Source: Flavobacterium taihuense (GTDB taxonomy: Bacteria; Bacteroidota; Bacteroidia; Flavobacteriales; Flavobacteriaceae). From it: a stretch of 64,000 nucleotides of DNA. The stretch covers positions 186,001-250,000 of the forward strand of contig NZ_JAHWYN010000003.1 of the NCBI RefSeq assembly GCF_019351435.1, written 5' to 3'. Below, one piece after another: positions 8,385-17,495 of the stretch (position 1 is its first letter; each line of letters begins with the position of its first letter). The position numbers and the translations under genes were made by a program. The notes under the pieces were generated by a model. That model searched no databases. It had not been told where the DNA came from and saw only the letters and a list, made by a program, of their open reading frames with translations.

Positions 8385-8948
8385 TTATTTGAAATTTAGA
8401 TTAAATTTTATCGTTAAATCTTCTCCTGTTTTAATAGTACCAAACATAGCAGTTGGAGATTTCATGCCGAATTCTTTGAAAGTGATTTTGTTTGATCCTT
8501 GTAATGTAACTATTCCATTGGCAACAGTAGCTTTAACTTGTGTCTTTAGAGCTTTGCTTACCCCTGCTATGGTATAAGTTCCGCTAAGGTTCCATGTGGT
8601 TTCGTTTACTTTTTCGGCAGTTTGTAAAACATATTTAATGTTTTTAAATTTGTCTGTTTTTAAAGTTTCATAAGCAACCTTGTCCATGCTCTTTTTTTCG
8701 CTTTTTATCGTTTCGGCCGGAAGGGTAATATCGATGTTATTAATGTCTGTTAATTTTGAGTCGGTTACCGTAAGATTGGCTGTTCCAGTTCTTGAAGCAG
8801 ATTTCATTTCCCAATCATGGAGTGTGGAGGTTCCAAATACAGAGAAATTTGTTTTTGCGTCTAATGTGTAGCTTTTTTGTGCATTTGCAGTAAACACAAT
8901 TGCAAAGAATGTCAATGCTGTGGTAATTGTTTTAAGAATTGTTTTCAT
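8385..8948 (-). CDS. YceI family periplasmic protein
   Basis: 187 residues with a signal peptide (residues 1-23, ending T-A-N-A-Q). The family core is clear: S-V-F-G-T-S-T-L-H-D-W near the N-terminus, the K-F-K-N-I-K-Y strand, L-S-G-T-Y-T-I-A-G-V, and the C-terminal T-G-E-D-L-T-I-K-F-N-L. YceI proteins fold as lipocalin-like barrels and bind polyisoprenoid or related amphiphiles. It is the first gene of the operon; a -7 element lies about 100 bases upstream, giving a leader of roughly 90 nt. Confidence 0.9.
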   Translation of the reverse strand: MKTILKTITTALTFFAIVFTANAQKSYTLDAKTNFSVFGTSTLHDWEMKSASRTGTANLTVTDSKLTDINNIDITLPAETIKSEKKSMDKVAYETLKTDKFKNIKYVLQTAEKVNETTWNLSGTYTIAGVSKALKTQVKATVANGIVTLQGSNKITFKEFGMKSPTAMFGTIKTGEDLTIKFNLNFK

Positions 8949-9045
8949 AACTTTTTTTAAATTAATTGTGATTAAGAAATTGTGATAGCACTAAAATTTT
9001 AATTCAATTTCCTTTTTTAAATCGTAATTGTGGTATTGATTGGTA

Positions 9046-9053
9046 CAAATGTA
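9046..9053 (-). promoter_or_regulatory. -7 element for the YceI/porin operon (TACATTTG on the minus strand)
   Basis: A TAnnTTTG match upstream of the YceI gene. The remaining intergenic DNA from 9054 to 9550 is about 500 bases of very AT-rich sequence in which I see no gene or stable hairpin. Confidence 0.4.
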
Positions 9054-9524
9054 AAATGGAAACCAAAATAAGAATATGATATAAATCATGTTAATAAAAA
9101 TATAAAAAATGTATTTTAATCAATGATAGTTTAAGTATGCTTTCGATAACGTTTTTTATTGTCTTTCTTTAGATTCATTAAAAATAAAAATCTTATGCAA
9201 TGCCTTTGTAAATAAGACTTAAGAGTATGTGGTGTAGGAAAAAAGACTCTTTTATATGGTTTTGTTTTTTATTTTTTATTTTTTATGATTTTTTCTTCGA
9301 CAAATATTTAAATTGTAACGTATTTCTTGTAAATTTTTTATATAATGTAAAAATAAAATATTTTTTAACACTAAAACAATTTTGGGACATTTAAATTTCT
9401 TACCAAATTATTGATAAAGAAACTTGTTAATTACTTAAAAACACAGTGCTTGTCGATGCAGTTTGCTTACTAAAGTAATCAGAATAAATATTATTGGAAC
9501 ATCATAGTTTAAAATTTAGCTATC

Positions 9525-9558
9525 AAAACAACAATTCAATAAATTGTCATTAAATTTG
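9525..9558 (+). promoter_or_regulatory. Candidate rlmN promoter with almost no leader
   Basis: TAAATTTG at 9551-9558 ends five bases before the ATG at 9563; a weak TTTAG (9525-9529) sits 21 bases upstream in the -33 position. If used, the transcript would be practically leaderless. Confidence 0.35.
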
Positions 9559-9562
9559 CGCC

Positions 9563-10606
9563 ATGCAAATCGATAAAAAAGACATACGAGCACTATCAAA
9601 AGATCAACTGAGAGATTTTTTTGTTTCCAATGGTGATAAGGCTTTTCGAGGAAATCAAGTCTATGAATGGTTGTGGAGTAAAGGAGCTCATAGTTTTGAG
9701 GATATGACCAATGTAGCCAAAAGTACTCGTGCCATGCTGGAAACCCATTTTGTAATTAATCACATTAAAGTGGACACGATGCAGCGCAGTGAAGACGGAA
9801 CGGTTAAAAACGCAGTTCGTTTGCATGATGGGTTAGTGGTCGAAAGTGTTTTGATTCCCACCCAAACAAGAACAACGGCATGTGTATCAAGCCAAGTGGG
9901 GTGTAGTTTAGACTGTAATTTTTGTGCTACAGCTCGATTGAAACGCATGCGTAACCTAGAACCAGCAGAAATTTACGACCAAGTAATAGCGATTGATAGA
10001 GAAAGCAGATTGTATCACAATCATCCGTTGTCGAACATTGTTTTTATGGGTATGGGTGAACCCCTTATGAATTACAATAATGTTTTGAAGGCAATTGAAA
10101 TGATTACCTCGCCGGAAGGATTGGGAATGTCTCCAAAACGTATTTTGGTTTCGACTTCCGGTATTCCCAAAATGATAAAGAAATTGGCTGATGATGAGGT
10201 GAAGTTCAAATTAGCGGTTTCGTTGCACTCTGCTATTGACGAAATCCGTTCTCGAATCATGCCGTTTAGTGAAAACTTTCCTTTGGCAGAGCTAAGAGAA
10301 TCTTTAGAATATTGGTATCGAAAAACAAAATGCAAGGTTTCCTATGAATATGTGGTTTGGAAAGGAATTAATGATGATAAAGCTTCCATAGATGCGTTGG
10401 TGAAATTTTGTAAATATGTTCCCTGCAAAGTAAATCTGATTGAGTACAACCCAATTGATGATGGTGAATTTCAACAAGCTTCCGAAGAATCTATAAATGC
10501 CTATATTAAAGCATTGGAAAACACCGGAATTGTGGTTAAAGTAAGAAGAAGTCGCGGTAAAGATATTGATGCAGCTTGCGGTCAATTGGCCAATAAAGAA
10601 GCTTAA
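9563..10606 (+). CDS. rlmN: 23S rRNA (adenine-2503-C2)-methyltransferase RlmN (dual-specificity)
   Basis: 347 residues. The radical-SAM cluster motif is C114-x3-C118-x2-C121 (C-S-L-D-C-N-F-C). The family landmarks V-F-M-G-M-G-E-P, S-T-S-G-I-P and the near-C-terminal D-I-D-A-A-C-G-Q-L with the catalytic Cys are all present. The enzyme methylates C2 of A2503 in 23S rRNA and, in characterised homologues, A37 of some tRNAs, using a Cys-methyl intermediate. Length and architecture are standard. A hairpin terminator follows 20 bases after the stop. Confidence 0.97.
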   Translation: MQIDKKDIRALSKDQLRDFFVSNGDKAFRGNQVYEWLWSKGAHSFEDMTNVAKSTRAMLETHFVINHIKVDTMQRSEDGTVKNAVRLHDGLVVESVLIPTQTRTTACVSSQVGCSLDCNFCATARLKRMRNLEPAEIYDQVIAIDRESRLYHNHPLSNIVFMGMGEPLMNYNNVLKAIEMITSPEGLGMSPKRILVSTSGIPKMIKKLADDEVKFKLAVSLHSAIDEIRSRIMPFSENFPLAELRESLEYWYRKTKCKVSYEYVVWKGINDDKASIDALVKFCKYVPCKVNLIEYNPIDDGEFQQASEESINAYIKALENTGIVVKVRRSRGKDIDAACGQLANKEA

Positions 10607-10626
10607 ACACAGAATGGAAGAAATAA

Positions 10627-10670
10627 AAAAAGCATTAAAAAGAACAATTAAGTTCCTTTTAATGCTTTTT
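10627..10670. terminator. Bidirectional terminator between rlmN and the lipoprotein gene
   Basis: A nearly perfect 19-bp stem (10627-10645 with 10652-10670) with A and T runs on its outer sides and a 6-nt loop. It lies between convergent genes and can serve both. Confidence 0.85.
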
Positions 10671-10687
10671 GCTTTTATAAAATTAGT

Positions 10688-11548
10688 TTATTTTTTTAAT
10701 TCTATTGTGGTGGTTACACCTCCAGTAGTTACAGAAGCGAGATTATCACACTCTCCATTTCCATAATCGACCAATGTTTCTACACCATTTTTAACTTTTA
10801 AAACAGTACCAGAAACAGGGAATGGTTTTTTGCAAGCCATCACATAATGCAATGGCGTTTTAATAGTGCTTGACCATGTATCGCCATTTGGCTTGGTTGT
10901 AGTTCCGGTTCCGGTAACAAGGAAAACATTGTCTTCCCAACTGCCAATAGTATCATATCCTTCTACCATTTCTTTTACTCTATTTCCTGTTCTTGTATAA
11001 ACAGATGCATCTTCAATAGTTACGGTCATGTCAACGGTACATGTGAATACAGGATGAACAGCAGCAAGTAATTCGGTACTTTTAAGAGCTCTTGTAATGG
11101 TTTTGCTGCCTTGAACTTTTTTGTCATTATGGTAAAATTGATCAAAACTATAGGTAATCGTTTGTTCGGGAGTGGTGAAATTTCCTGAAAAAGTTAGGGT
11201 GATTTTTCCTTTTACTACATTCCCGTTTTGTAGTGTACAGCCTTCAGTTCCAAAATCAATTGTTCCTGTGAATGTTCCATCTGTATAGGTCCATGTTACA
11301 ACTGCACATGCGGGTAACATACTTGTCATCTTTTCTGATGATTTTCCTGTTGCGCTTTGTTTCATAGAAAATTGGTCTTCAACGATATTAGAAACATCAT
11401 CAATTGAAGCATCAATTTTAGAGTCCAAAGTAACTTGGTCGGTTGAAGAAGCTGTTGTTGTAGCATCAGTAGTTTTGTCTGTCGAATCACAACTGATAAA
11501 AAAGGCTATTGCCATAAAAGTGGCAATCAATAAAAATTTAGTTTTCAT
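10688..11548 (-). CDS. Lipoprotein of unknown function
   Basis: 286 residues. A lipoprotein signal ends F-F-I-S-C with the lipidated Cys at residue 20, followed by a low-complexity D/T/S-rich linker (residues 21-45). The rest is rich in Thr and Gly with repeated short beta-strand patterns (W-T-Y-T-D-G-T-F-T-G-T-I-D-F-G, K-G-K-I-T-L-T-F-S-G-N-F) and four Cys residues after the lipobox that could pair. I do not recognise the family. It is monocistronic and shares a terminator with the convergent rlmN. Confidence 0.8.
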   Translation of the reverse strand: MKTKFLLIATFMAIAFFISCDSTDKTTDATTTASSTDQVTLDSKIDASIDDVSNIVEDQFSMKQSATGKSSEKMTSMLPACAVVTWTYTDGTFTGTIDFGTEGCTLQNGNVVKGKITLTFSGNFTTPEQTITYSFDQFYHNDKKVQGSKTITRALKSTELLAAVHPVFTCTVDMTVTIEDASVYTRTGNRVKEMVEGYDTIGSWEDNVFLVTGTGTTTKPNGDTWSSTIKTPLHYVMACKKPFPVSGTVLKVKNGVETLVDYGNGECDNLASVTTGGVTTTIELKK

Positions 11549-11879
11549 AATTTTTGATTTAAGGTTTATTATGTGACGTAAATAAGTTTAAAAGGTTTAA
11601 TTGTAAAAATTTGATTTTCTTTCAGATAGGATTTGAAAGAAAATGCTTTTTAGTAAAATCAATGATTTTTAGGTTTTTTTTGAGCAGAATTTTTTGTGTT
11701 TTAGTAAGGGAGTATACTGTAAAACACTATTTTTATAAAGTTATAATCATACATAAAACCGTTTTGCTAGGGTATTTTTATAGCTTAAAAAGATAAATGA
11801 ATACAATTGTTGATATAAAATCACTCAATAATTAATTACACTTAACATATTATGATTAACGTTTTTTTATTTAAAATAG

Positions 11880-11887
11880 TATATTTG
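11880..11887 (+). promoter_or_regulatory. -7 element of the polyprenyl synthase gene (TATATTTG)
   Basis: A TAnnTTTG match eight bases before the ATG at 11896. The rest of the interval 11549-11879 is AT-rich with no supported gene. Confidence 0.45.
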
Positions 11888-11895
11888 GCATCTAA

Positions 11896-12873
11896 ATGAA
11901 TATTACTACACAAATAAAACAGCCTATAGTTTACGAAATGGAACTTTTTGAAAAAAAGTTCTACGAATCGATGACTTCCAAAGTGGCGCTTTTAAATCGC
12001 ATCACCTATTACATTGTCAATAGAAAAGGAAAACAAATGCGACCTATGTTTGTTTTTCTAATGGCCAAAATGGTTTCCAAAGGTGTTGTCAACGAGCGAA
12101 CGTATCGAGGTGCTTGTGTAATCGAATTAATTCATACAGCAACCCTTGTTCATGACGATGTTGTTGATGATAGCAACAGACGTAGAGGGTTTTTCTCTAT
12201 AAATGCACTTTGGAAAAATAAAATTGCCGTTTTAGTTGGTGATTATTTGTTATCTAAAGGATTGTTACTTTCTATTGATCATGGCGATTTTGATTTACTT
12301 AAAATTATTTCAGTGGCCGTGCGGGAAATGAGTGAAGGTGAGTTGCTTCAAATAGAAAAAGCCAGAAGACTCGATATTACGGAAGTTATTTATTATGAAA
12401 TCATTCGAAAAAAGACTGCTACTCTTATAGCTGCCTGTTGCGCTCTTGGTGCTAGATCGGTTATAGAAGATGAAATTCAAGTAGAGAACATGAGAAAATT
12501 TGGTGAACTCATCGGAATGGCTTTTCAAATTAAAGATGATTTATTCGATTATTCTGAAGAAGCCATTGGAAAACCTACTGGGATTGATATCAAAGAACAA
12601 AAAATGACTTTGCCACTAATTCATGTTCTGAATAATTGTACTTCAAAAGAAAAAAGTTGGCTTATTAATTCAATAAAAAACCACAATAAGGATAAAAAAA
12701 GGGTTAAGGAAGTAATTGCTTTTGTAAAAGACAATCAAGGCTTGGCTTATGCCGAAAATAAAATGGTTGAATTTCAACAAGAAGCTTTACTATTGTTGAA
12801 TGATTATCCTGAATCCGAATATAAAGCGGCGCTTATTCTCATGGTTAACTATGTTATAGAAAGAAAGAAGTAA
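11896..12873 (+). CDS. Polyprenyl (octaprenyl/solanesyl-type) diphosphate synthase
   Basis: 325 residues of the trans-isoprenyl diphosphate synthase family. The first aspartate-rich motif is D-D-V-V-D (D87, D88, D91) and the second is K-D-D-L-F-D-Y, about 215 residues into the chain; K-G-K-Q-M-R-P (residues 45-50) is the IPP-binding segment. Small residues before the first motif (T-A-T-L-V-H) point to a long-chain product. The enzyme chains IPP units onto an allylic diphosphate, probably to make the menaquinone side chain. The gene stands alone before the ECF sigma operon. Confidence 0.9.
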   Translation: MNITTQIKQPIVYEMELFEKKFYESMTSKVALLNRITYYIVNRKGKQMRPMFVFLMAKMVSKGVVNERTYRGACVIELIHTATLVHDDVVDDSNRRRGFFSINALWKNKIAVLVGDYLLSKGLLLSIDHGDFDLLKIISVAVREMSEGELLQIEKARRLDITEVIYYEIIRKKTATLIAACCALGARSVIEDEIQVENMRKFGELIGMAFQIKDDLFDYSEEAIGKPTGIDIKEQKMTLPLIHVLNNCTSKEKSWLINSIKNHNKDKKRVKEVIAFVKDNQGLAYAENKMVEFQQEALLLLNDYPESEYKAALILMVNYVIERKK

Positions 12874-13042
12874 ATTTCAATTCTTTAAAAAAATCTTTTT
12901 TTATATTTTAAATTCTTGATAAATAGCTACTTGTGGTGTTTGTTGTGGTGAATTGTACTTTTATTTTAACTTTTTTTTGAATCCATGCAACCTTTTTGCC
13001 ATAGTTCTCGTCTATAGTTATAGAAACACTTTTTTAAAGACT

Positions 13043-13600
13043 TTGAAAGTAATTAATTTACATCAGGAAGAAAATGAAATAATTGCATTGGCTGTTAAAA
13101 ACAACCGGCAGGCTCAACAATGTATTTATTCCAAATATGCGCCAAAAATGTTAAGTGTTTGCAGACAATACATAAAAGATATTCAATTAGCTGAAGATGT
13201 AATGATTACCGCTTTCATGAAAGTATTTGTCAATTTGGGACGATTTGAAAACAAAGGCAGTTTTGAAGGCTGGATTAGGAGAACGATGATTAATGAGTGT
13301 ATTTCATTTATTAGAGTCCAAAAAAAGGTCCATTTTATAGAAGATACATTTGGTTGTGAGGAAGTGGATAGTGAAACCGATATTCAGTTTTCTATAGAAG
13401 ATATTCAAAGTTTGATAGACAGTTTGCCGGATGGTTACAAAATCATCTTTAATTTATTTGTTATTGAAGGGTATAAGCACAAAGAAATTGCAAGTATGTT
13501 GGGAATTAATGAAGGAACTTCCAAATCCCAATTTGCACATGCCCGAAGAATTTTGAAAAATCAAATAAATATTTTGAAAAATAAAGAGAAGTATTCTTGA
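13043..13600 (+). CDS. ECF-type RNA polymerase sigma-70 factor
   Basis: 185 residues from the TTG start chosen at 13043 (L-K-V-I-N-L-H-Q-E); the frame runs upstream to 12953 but that extension is hydrophobic and unlike the family. Region 2 carries A-P-K-M-L-S-V-C-R-Q-Y-I-K-D with the E-D-V-M-I-T-A-F-M-K-V-F signature; region 4 carries the L-P-D-G-Y-K-I-I-F-N-L and H-K-E-I-A-S-M-L-G-I-N-E-G-T-S-K-S-Q helix-turn-helix. It should direct RNA polymerase to a small regulon. It leads an operon with a single-span membrane protein (12 bases away) and a beta-barrel protein, the usual setting for envelope stress control. Confidence 0.88.
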   Translation: MKVINLHQEENEIIALAVKNNRQAQQCIYSKYAPKMLSVCRQYIKDIQLAEDVMITAFMKVFVNLGRFENKGSFEGWIRRTMINECISFIRVQKKVHFIEDTFGCEEVDSETDIQFSIEDIQSLIDSLPDGYKIIFNLFVIEGYKHKEIASMLGINEGTSKSQFAHARRILKNQINILKNKEKYS

Positions 13601-13612
13601 GTAAAAAATAAT

Positions 13613-14314
13613 ATGATGAAAAAGAGTGTTATAGAAAATCAATTTAAAGAAAAGATTAATGCAAGGGAGATTACCCCCTCAAAAGCTTCTTGGGATAGGT
13701 TAGATGCGATGCTTACTATTGCCGAAAAGCCAAAGCGTAACTTTAATTGGATGTATATTGCTGCAAGTATTCTAGGTTTTTTACTAATAGGTACTTTATA
13801 TTTTAATCAAAAGAAAAATGAGACCGTTATTAATAAGGATACGATTGTAGCTAATGAACCTAAAGTTATTCCTGAAATAAAAACTGTGCCAGAAAAAATA
13901 AATTTGTTCAAAATAGTTGAGGCAACAAAAATTATTGAAAAGCAATTAGCGTCAACAGAAATAAAATCAAAAGTTGGTTCTGATAGTGTTTTATCAAACA
14001 CAGTAATTCAAGTTGCAGAAAAAGAAATTATTCAAGAACAACAATTACCAATCATCAATCAAAAAGCGGAACAGAAAATAGTTCCGACAAAGCCAAAGTA
14101 TGTTAATGTTGACGAACTATTAGCATCGGTAGATAATGCCTCTCCAAAAAAGAGTTCTATAGTAGCCAAATCCAATGTAAAAGTTAATTCGAATGAATTG
14201 CTTACTCAAGTCGATGGTGAACTAGATCTTACTTTTAGAGAGAAAGCGATTAAAACGGTCAATCAAAATTTTAAAGCAGTAAAATTAGCTTTGAGCAATC
14301 GAAATTCAGAATAA
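13613..14314 (+). CDS. Single-span membrane protein, candidate anti-sigma factor
   Basis: 233 residues: a cytoplasmic N-terminus (1-44) with a W-D-R-L-D segment, one membrane helix (residues ~45-62, M-Y-I-A-A-S-I-L-G-F-L-L-I-G), then a Lys/Glu-rich periplasmic part. The cytoplasmic segment before the helix and its place right after an ECF sigma gene suggest an anti-sigma or accessory regulator; there is no zinc-binding HxxxCxxC signature. The start could be either of two adjacent ATG codons (13613 or 13616). Function inferred mainly from context. Confidence 0.65.
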   Translation: MMKKSVIENQFKEKINAREITPSKASWDRLDAMLTIAEKPKRNFNWMYIAASILGFLLIGTLYFNQKKNETVINKDTIVANEPKVIPEIKTVPEKINLFKIVEATKIIEKQLASTEIKSKVGSDSVLSNTVIQVAEKEIIQEQQLPIINQKAEQKIVPTKPKYVNVDELLASVDNASPKKSSIVAKSNVKVNSNELLTQVDGELDLTFREKAIKTVNQNFKAVKLALSNRNSE

Positions 14315-14344
14315 ATCATCAATCACATTTAAAAACAAACAAAC

Positions 14345-15385
14345 ATGAGGAATTTTAAAATTTACTTATTAGTATTCGTATGCCTTTTCGGAAGCAAAAT
14401 GAGAGCTCAAGAATCATTTGAAGGCAAGGCAAAAGACATTGCTTCACGTATAGAAACCATTGTAAAAGAAGAAAAAAATGAATTGAAAGTAGAAGTAGAA
14501 GCAGTTAATGAACAGTTAGCAAAAGGTAAACTAACGAATGAAGAAGCTGATGAGAAAAAGAAAGCTTTGGCGGAGGCCCGTGCGAAAACAATAGAAGAGA
14601 AAGTAGCAAAAGTTGAAGACGAACTGCACACGTTAGTTCAGGATAAAGTGGACGGAAAAATAAAAGACATAGATACTTCCAAAACGATTACGATTCATTT
14701 TAGTAAAGATTATTTCTCTCACCACGATAAGTGTAGTAGTGGAGAAAAAAGAACCACTTCTCAGTTTGTGTTTGCATTTGGGGTAAATAATTTAGTAAGC
14801 AACAAACAAGTGGCTCATTCGGATTTTAAATATTGGAAATCTCACTTCTACGAATGGGGATTTACATACAACACAAGGATTTTAAAAGAGGACAATCTAT
14901 TGCATTTTAAGTACGGAATGTCACTAATGTATAATAATTTGCGGCCAACGGATAATCGTTACTTTGAAAAAAATGGAGGGCAAACCGATTTGGTAGTTAG
15001 TCCAGTACACTTGGATGAATCGCGATTTAGAAATGTGTATATCACGGTGCCTCTGCATTTAGAATTTGATTTCACGAAGAAAGAAATACGTGATGACGCC
15101 AATTATTTTAGAACTCATGAAAGTGTGAGAGTTGGTTTAGGTGGCTACGCTGGATTTAGGGTAAAATCGAAGCAAATCCTTTGCTTTGATGATGCTAACG
15201 GGAATGATGTGGAACAAAAAACCAAGGGCGGTTATCATGTAAATGATTTTAATTATGGATTGAGTACCTATGTGGGATATAAAGCAACAAGCTTGTACTT
15301 AAAATATGATTTGCAACCGTTGTTTGAAAACAATCCTATTGAACAAAATAATATTTCATTAGGGCTTCGTTTCGATTTTAATTAG
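14345..15385 (+). CDS. Secreted outer-membrane beta-barrel protein with N-terminal coiled coil
   Basis: 346 residues. A signal peptide (1-22, ending M-R-A-Q) is followed by a long charged helix (residues ~25-110, rich in Lys/Glu, coiled-coil-like) and a beta-rich region from about residue 135 to the C-terminal R-F-D-F-N, consistent with an outer-membrane barrel. I do not recognise a named family. It is third in the sigma / membrane-protein / barrel operon and is a plausible target or sensor of that regulator. A hairpin terminator follows at 15403-15433. Confidence 0.75.
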   Translation: MRNFKIYLLVFVCLFGSKMRAQESFEGKAKDIASRIETIVKEEKNELKVEVEAVNEQLAKGKLTNEEADEKKKALAEARAKTIEEKVAKVEDELHTLVQDKVDGKIKDIDTSKTITIHFSKDYFSHHDKCSSGEKRTTSQFVFAFGVNNLVSNKQVAHSDFKYWKSHFYEWGFTYNTRILKEDNLLHFKYGMSLMYNNLRPTDNRYFEKNGGQTDLVVSPVHLDESRFRNVYITVPLHLEFDFTKKEIRDDANYFRTHESVRVGLGGYAGFRVKSKQILCFDDANGNDVEQKTKGGYHVNDFNYGLSTYVGYKATSLYLKYDLQPLFENNPIEQNNISLGLRFDFN

Positions 15386-15402
15386 TTAAGTTGTTTAATG
15401 TT

Positions 15403-15433
15403 AAAAAGTGTTTCAGCGATGAAGCACTTTTTT
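15403..15433 (+). terminator. Terminator of the sigma factor operon
   Basis: Arms AAAAAGTG (15403-15410) and CACTTTTT (15425-15432) with extra inner pairing GTGtTTC/GAAgCAC, followed by more T. It abuts the -33 element of the dnaG promoter. Confidence 0.75.
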
Positions 15434-15436
15434 TAT

Positions 15437-15469
15437 TTTGAATTATAAAGTTTGATTTGTGTATTTTTG
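15437..15469 (+). promoter_or_regulatory. dnaG promoter, complete Bacteroidota consensus
   Basis: TTTG at 15437-15440, a 21-base spacer, then TATTTTTG at 15462-15469. One of the best matches to the -33/-7 consensus in the window. Confidence 0.7.
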
Positions 15470-15518
15470 TATTCGTTCGAATTTTTGAGCATTTTACAAC
15501 TAAATATTTTCATACGTT

Positions 15519-17495
15519 TTGATATCACAAGCAACCATTGATACTGTTTTTGAAACTGCTCGAGTAGAGGAGGTTATTGGGGATTTTGTTCAATTAAAAA
15601 GAGCAGGTAGTAATTTTAAAGGGCTGAGTCCATTCTCGGATGAGCGTTCTCCTTCATTTATGGTTTCTCCGGCAAAAGGAATTTGGAAAGATTTTAGCTC
15701 TGGCAAAGGTGGAAACTCCGTTGCTTTCTTGATGGAACATTCGCATTTTACGTATCCTGAAGCCATTCGGTTTTTGGCCAAAAAATACAATATTGAGATT
15801 GAAGAAACGGAACAGTCAGATGAAGAAAAATTAAATACTGACGTTCGCGAAAGTATGTATTTGGTATCTGAATTTGCCAAAACTTATTTTCATAACACAC
15901 TTTTAAACTCGGAAGAAGGAAAAGCAATTGGACTTTCTTATTTTAAAGAACGTGGTTTTACCAATGAAACGATCAAGAAATTTTCTTTGGGATATTCTCC
16001 GGAAACTTGGGATGCTTTTACTAAGGAAGCCTTAGGTAAAGGCTATAAAATGGAATTTCTGGAAAGTACAGGATTAACCATCGCCAGAGAAGATCGTCCT
16101 TTTGACCGATTCAAAAGCAGAGTAATGTTTCCTATACAAAGTATGTCGGGACGAGTACTTGGTTTTGGAGGTCGGATTTTGACTAATGATAAAAAAGCGG
16201 CTAAATATTTGAATTCCCCGGAGAGTGAAATTTACCACAAAAGTAAAGTACTGTATGGTATTTTTCAAGCCAAGCAGTCTATAGCCAAATTAAACAATTG
16301 CTTTTTGGTCGAAGGATATACCGATGTTATTCAGTTCAATCAAGCGGGTATTGAGAACGTAGTTGCTTCTTCGGGAACAGCTCTTACACCAGATCAAATC
16401 CGATTAATCAATAGGTTGACCAAAAATATAACGGTACTGTTTGATGGTGATGCAGCTGGACTTCGTGCCTCTGTTCGTGGAATAGATTTGATTCTTGAAG
16501 AGGGGATGAATGTAAAAGTTTGTACTTTCCCTGATGGAGATGATCCGGATAGTTTTGCCAGAAAAACGTCTTATGAAGATTTGGTTGCTTATTTGGAGAC
16601 CAATGCCAAGGATTTTATTCAGTTCAAAGCATCTCTTTTGATGAATGAAGCTAAAAACGACCCTGTTAAGAAAGCTGATTTAATCAGGGATATGGTGACC
16701 AGTATATCTAAAATACCGGATAGAATTCAGCGTGAAATCTATATTCAGGAATGTTCCAGAATAATGGATATTTCCGAGCAGGTTTTGACCAGTACTTTGG
16801 CGCAGTTGGTTCAAAAAGATATTACCGAAGTTGGCAAAAAAGCAAAACAAGAACAAAAAGCTTTTGAAATTGTAAAAAATGAAAGTCCTGTTCAAGCTTC
16901 GAAAGTCGATGTGTTGTATCGTTTGGAACGCAAAATAATAGAGATCCTTTTGTTGTATGGAAATAAAACAGAAGAGTTTGAGGATGTCTTTTTGAGAACT
17001 AATGGGGAAGGCGAAATCGAAACTATAATCGAAAAGAAAGAATACAAAGTATACCAAAGAATTTATTTGAGTTTACAGGAAGATGAGGTTGAATTGGCCA
17101 ATCCGTTGTTTCGCGATATTTTTAATGACTTGATTCAGTATTTTCTTCAAAATGAGAAATTGGAATTCGAAAAATATTTGATGCATTTGAATTCCGATTT
17201 TGCCCAAGAGGTGACGGATATATTAATGGAAGACGAAAGATTAGTGTTGCATAATTGGGAAGGGCAAAATATCATTCCTAAAACCAAAAACGAAACTATT
17301 AGTCAATACGTTTCCGAAACTATTTTGACAATGCGTTGGTATTTGGTAGATAAAATTATAGATGAATTAAAAAACTCTGTATCAAATGAACCAGGTTCAG
17401 ATAATACAGAGTCTATGTCAATGGCGATGGATTACTACAAACTAATTAATTCATTTTCAAAAAAACTAGGAAGAGTAATGTCTCGCTACAGTTAA
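15519..17495 (+). CDS. dnaG: DNA primase
   Basis: 658 residues starting at a TTG codon; M-I-S-Q-A-T-I-D opens like other flavobacterial primases. The toprim core is intact: F-L-V-E-G-Y-T-D-V-I and V-L-F-D-G-D-A-A-G-L-R-A, with a C-terminal region for DnaB contact. It synthesises RNA primers at the replication fork. Notably the N-terminal zinc ribbon lacks all four ligands: where DnaG normally has Cys-Pro-Phe-His and Cys-Phe-Gly-Cys, this protein has S37-P-F-S40 and D58-F-S-S61, while the surrounding residues remain conserved. The stop overlaps the convergent response-regulator gene by four bases. Confidence 0.95.
   Translation: MISQATIDTVFETARVEEVIGDFVQLKRAGSNFKGLSPFSDERSPSFMVSPAKGIWKDFSSGKGGNSVAFLMEHSHFTYPEAIRFLAKKYNIEIEETEQSDEEKLNTDVRESMYLVSEFAKTYFHNTLLNSEEGKAIGLSYFKERGFTNETIKKFSLGYSPETWDAFTKEALGKGYKMEFLESTGLTIAREDRPFDRFKSRVMFPIQSMSGRVLGFGGRILTNDKKAAKYLNSPESEIYHKSKVLYGIFQAKQSIAKLNNCFLVEGYTDVIQFNQAGIENVVASSGTALTPDQIRLINRLTKNITVLFDGDAAGLRASVRGIDLILEEGMNVKVCTFPDGDDPDSFARKTSYEDLVAYLETNAKDFIQFKASLLMNEAKNDPVKKADLIRDMVTSISKIPDRIQREIYIQECSRIMDISEQVLTSTLAQLVQKDITEVGKKAKQEQKAFEIVKNESPVQASKVDVLYRLERKIIEILLLYGNKTEEFEDVFLRTNGEGEIETIIEKKEYKVYQRIYLSLQEDEVELANPLFRDIFNDLIQYFLQNEKLEFEKYLMHLNSDFAQEVTDILMEDERLVLHNWEGQNIIPKTKNETISQYVSETILTMRWYLVDKIIDELKNSVSNEPGSDNTESMSMAMDYYKLINSFSKKLGRVMSRYS

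Noticed and set aside
9054..9524. Hidden gene or RNA in the long gap before rlmN
   Set aside because: Very AT-rich with stops in all frames and no stable hairpin or second promoter that I can see.
11611..11796. 61-codon plus-strand frame upstream of the polyprenyl synthase gene
   Set aside because: Phe/Leu/Lys-rich as expected from AT-rich non-coding DNA, with no ribosome-binding site or domain.
12953..13042. N-terminal extension of the ECF sigma factor
   Set aside because: The extra 30 residues are hydrophobic and do not fit region 2 of ECF factors; the start was placed at the TTG at 13043.
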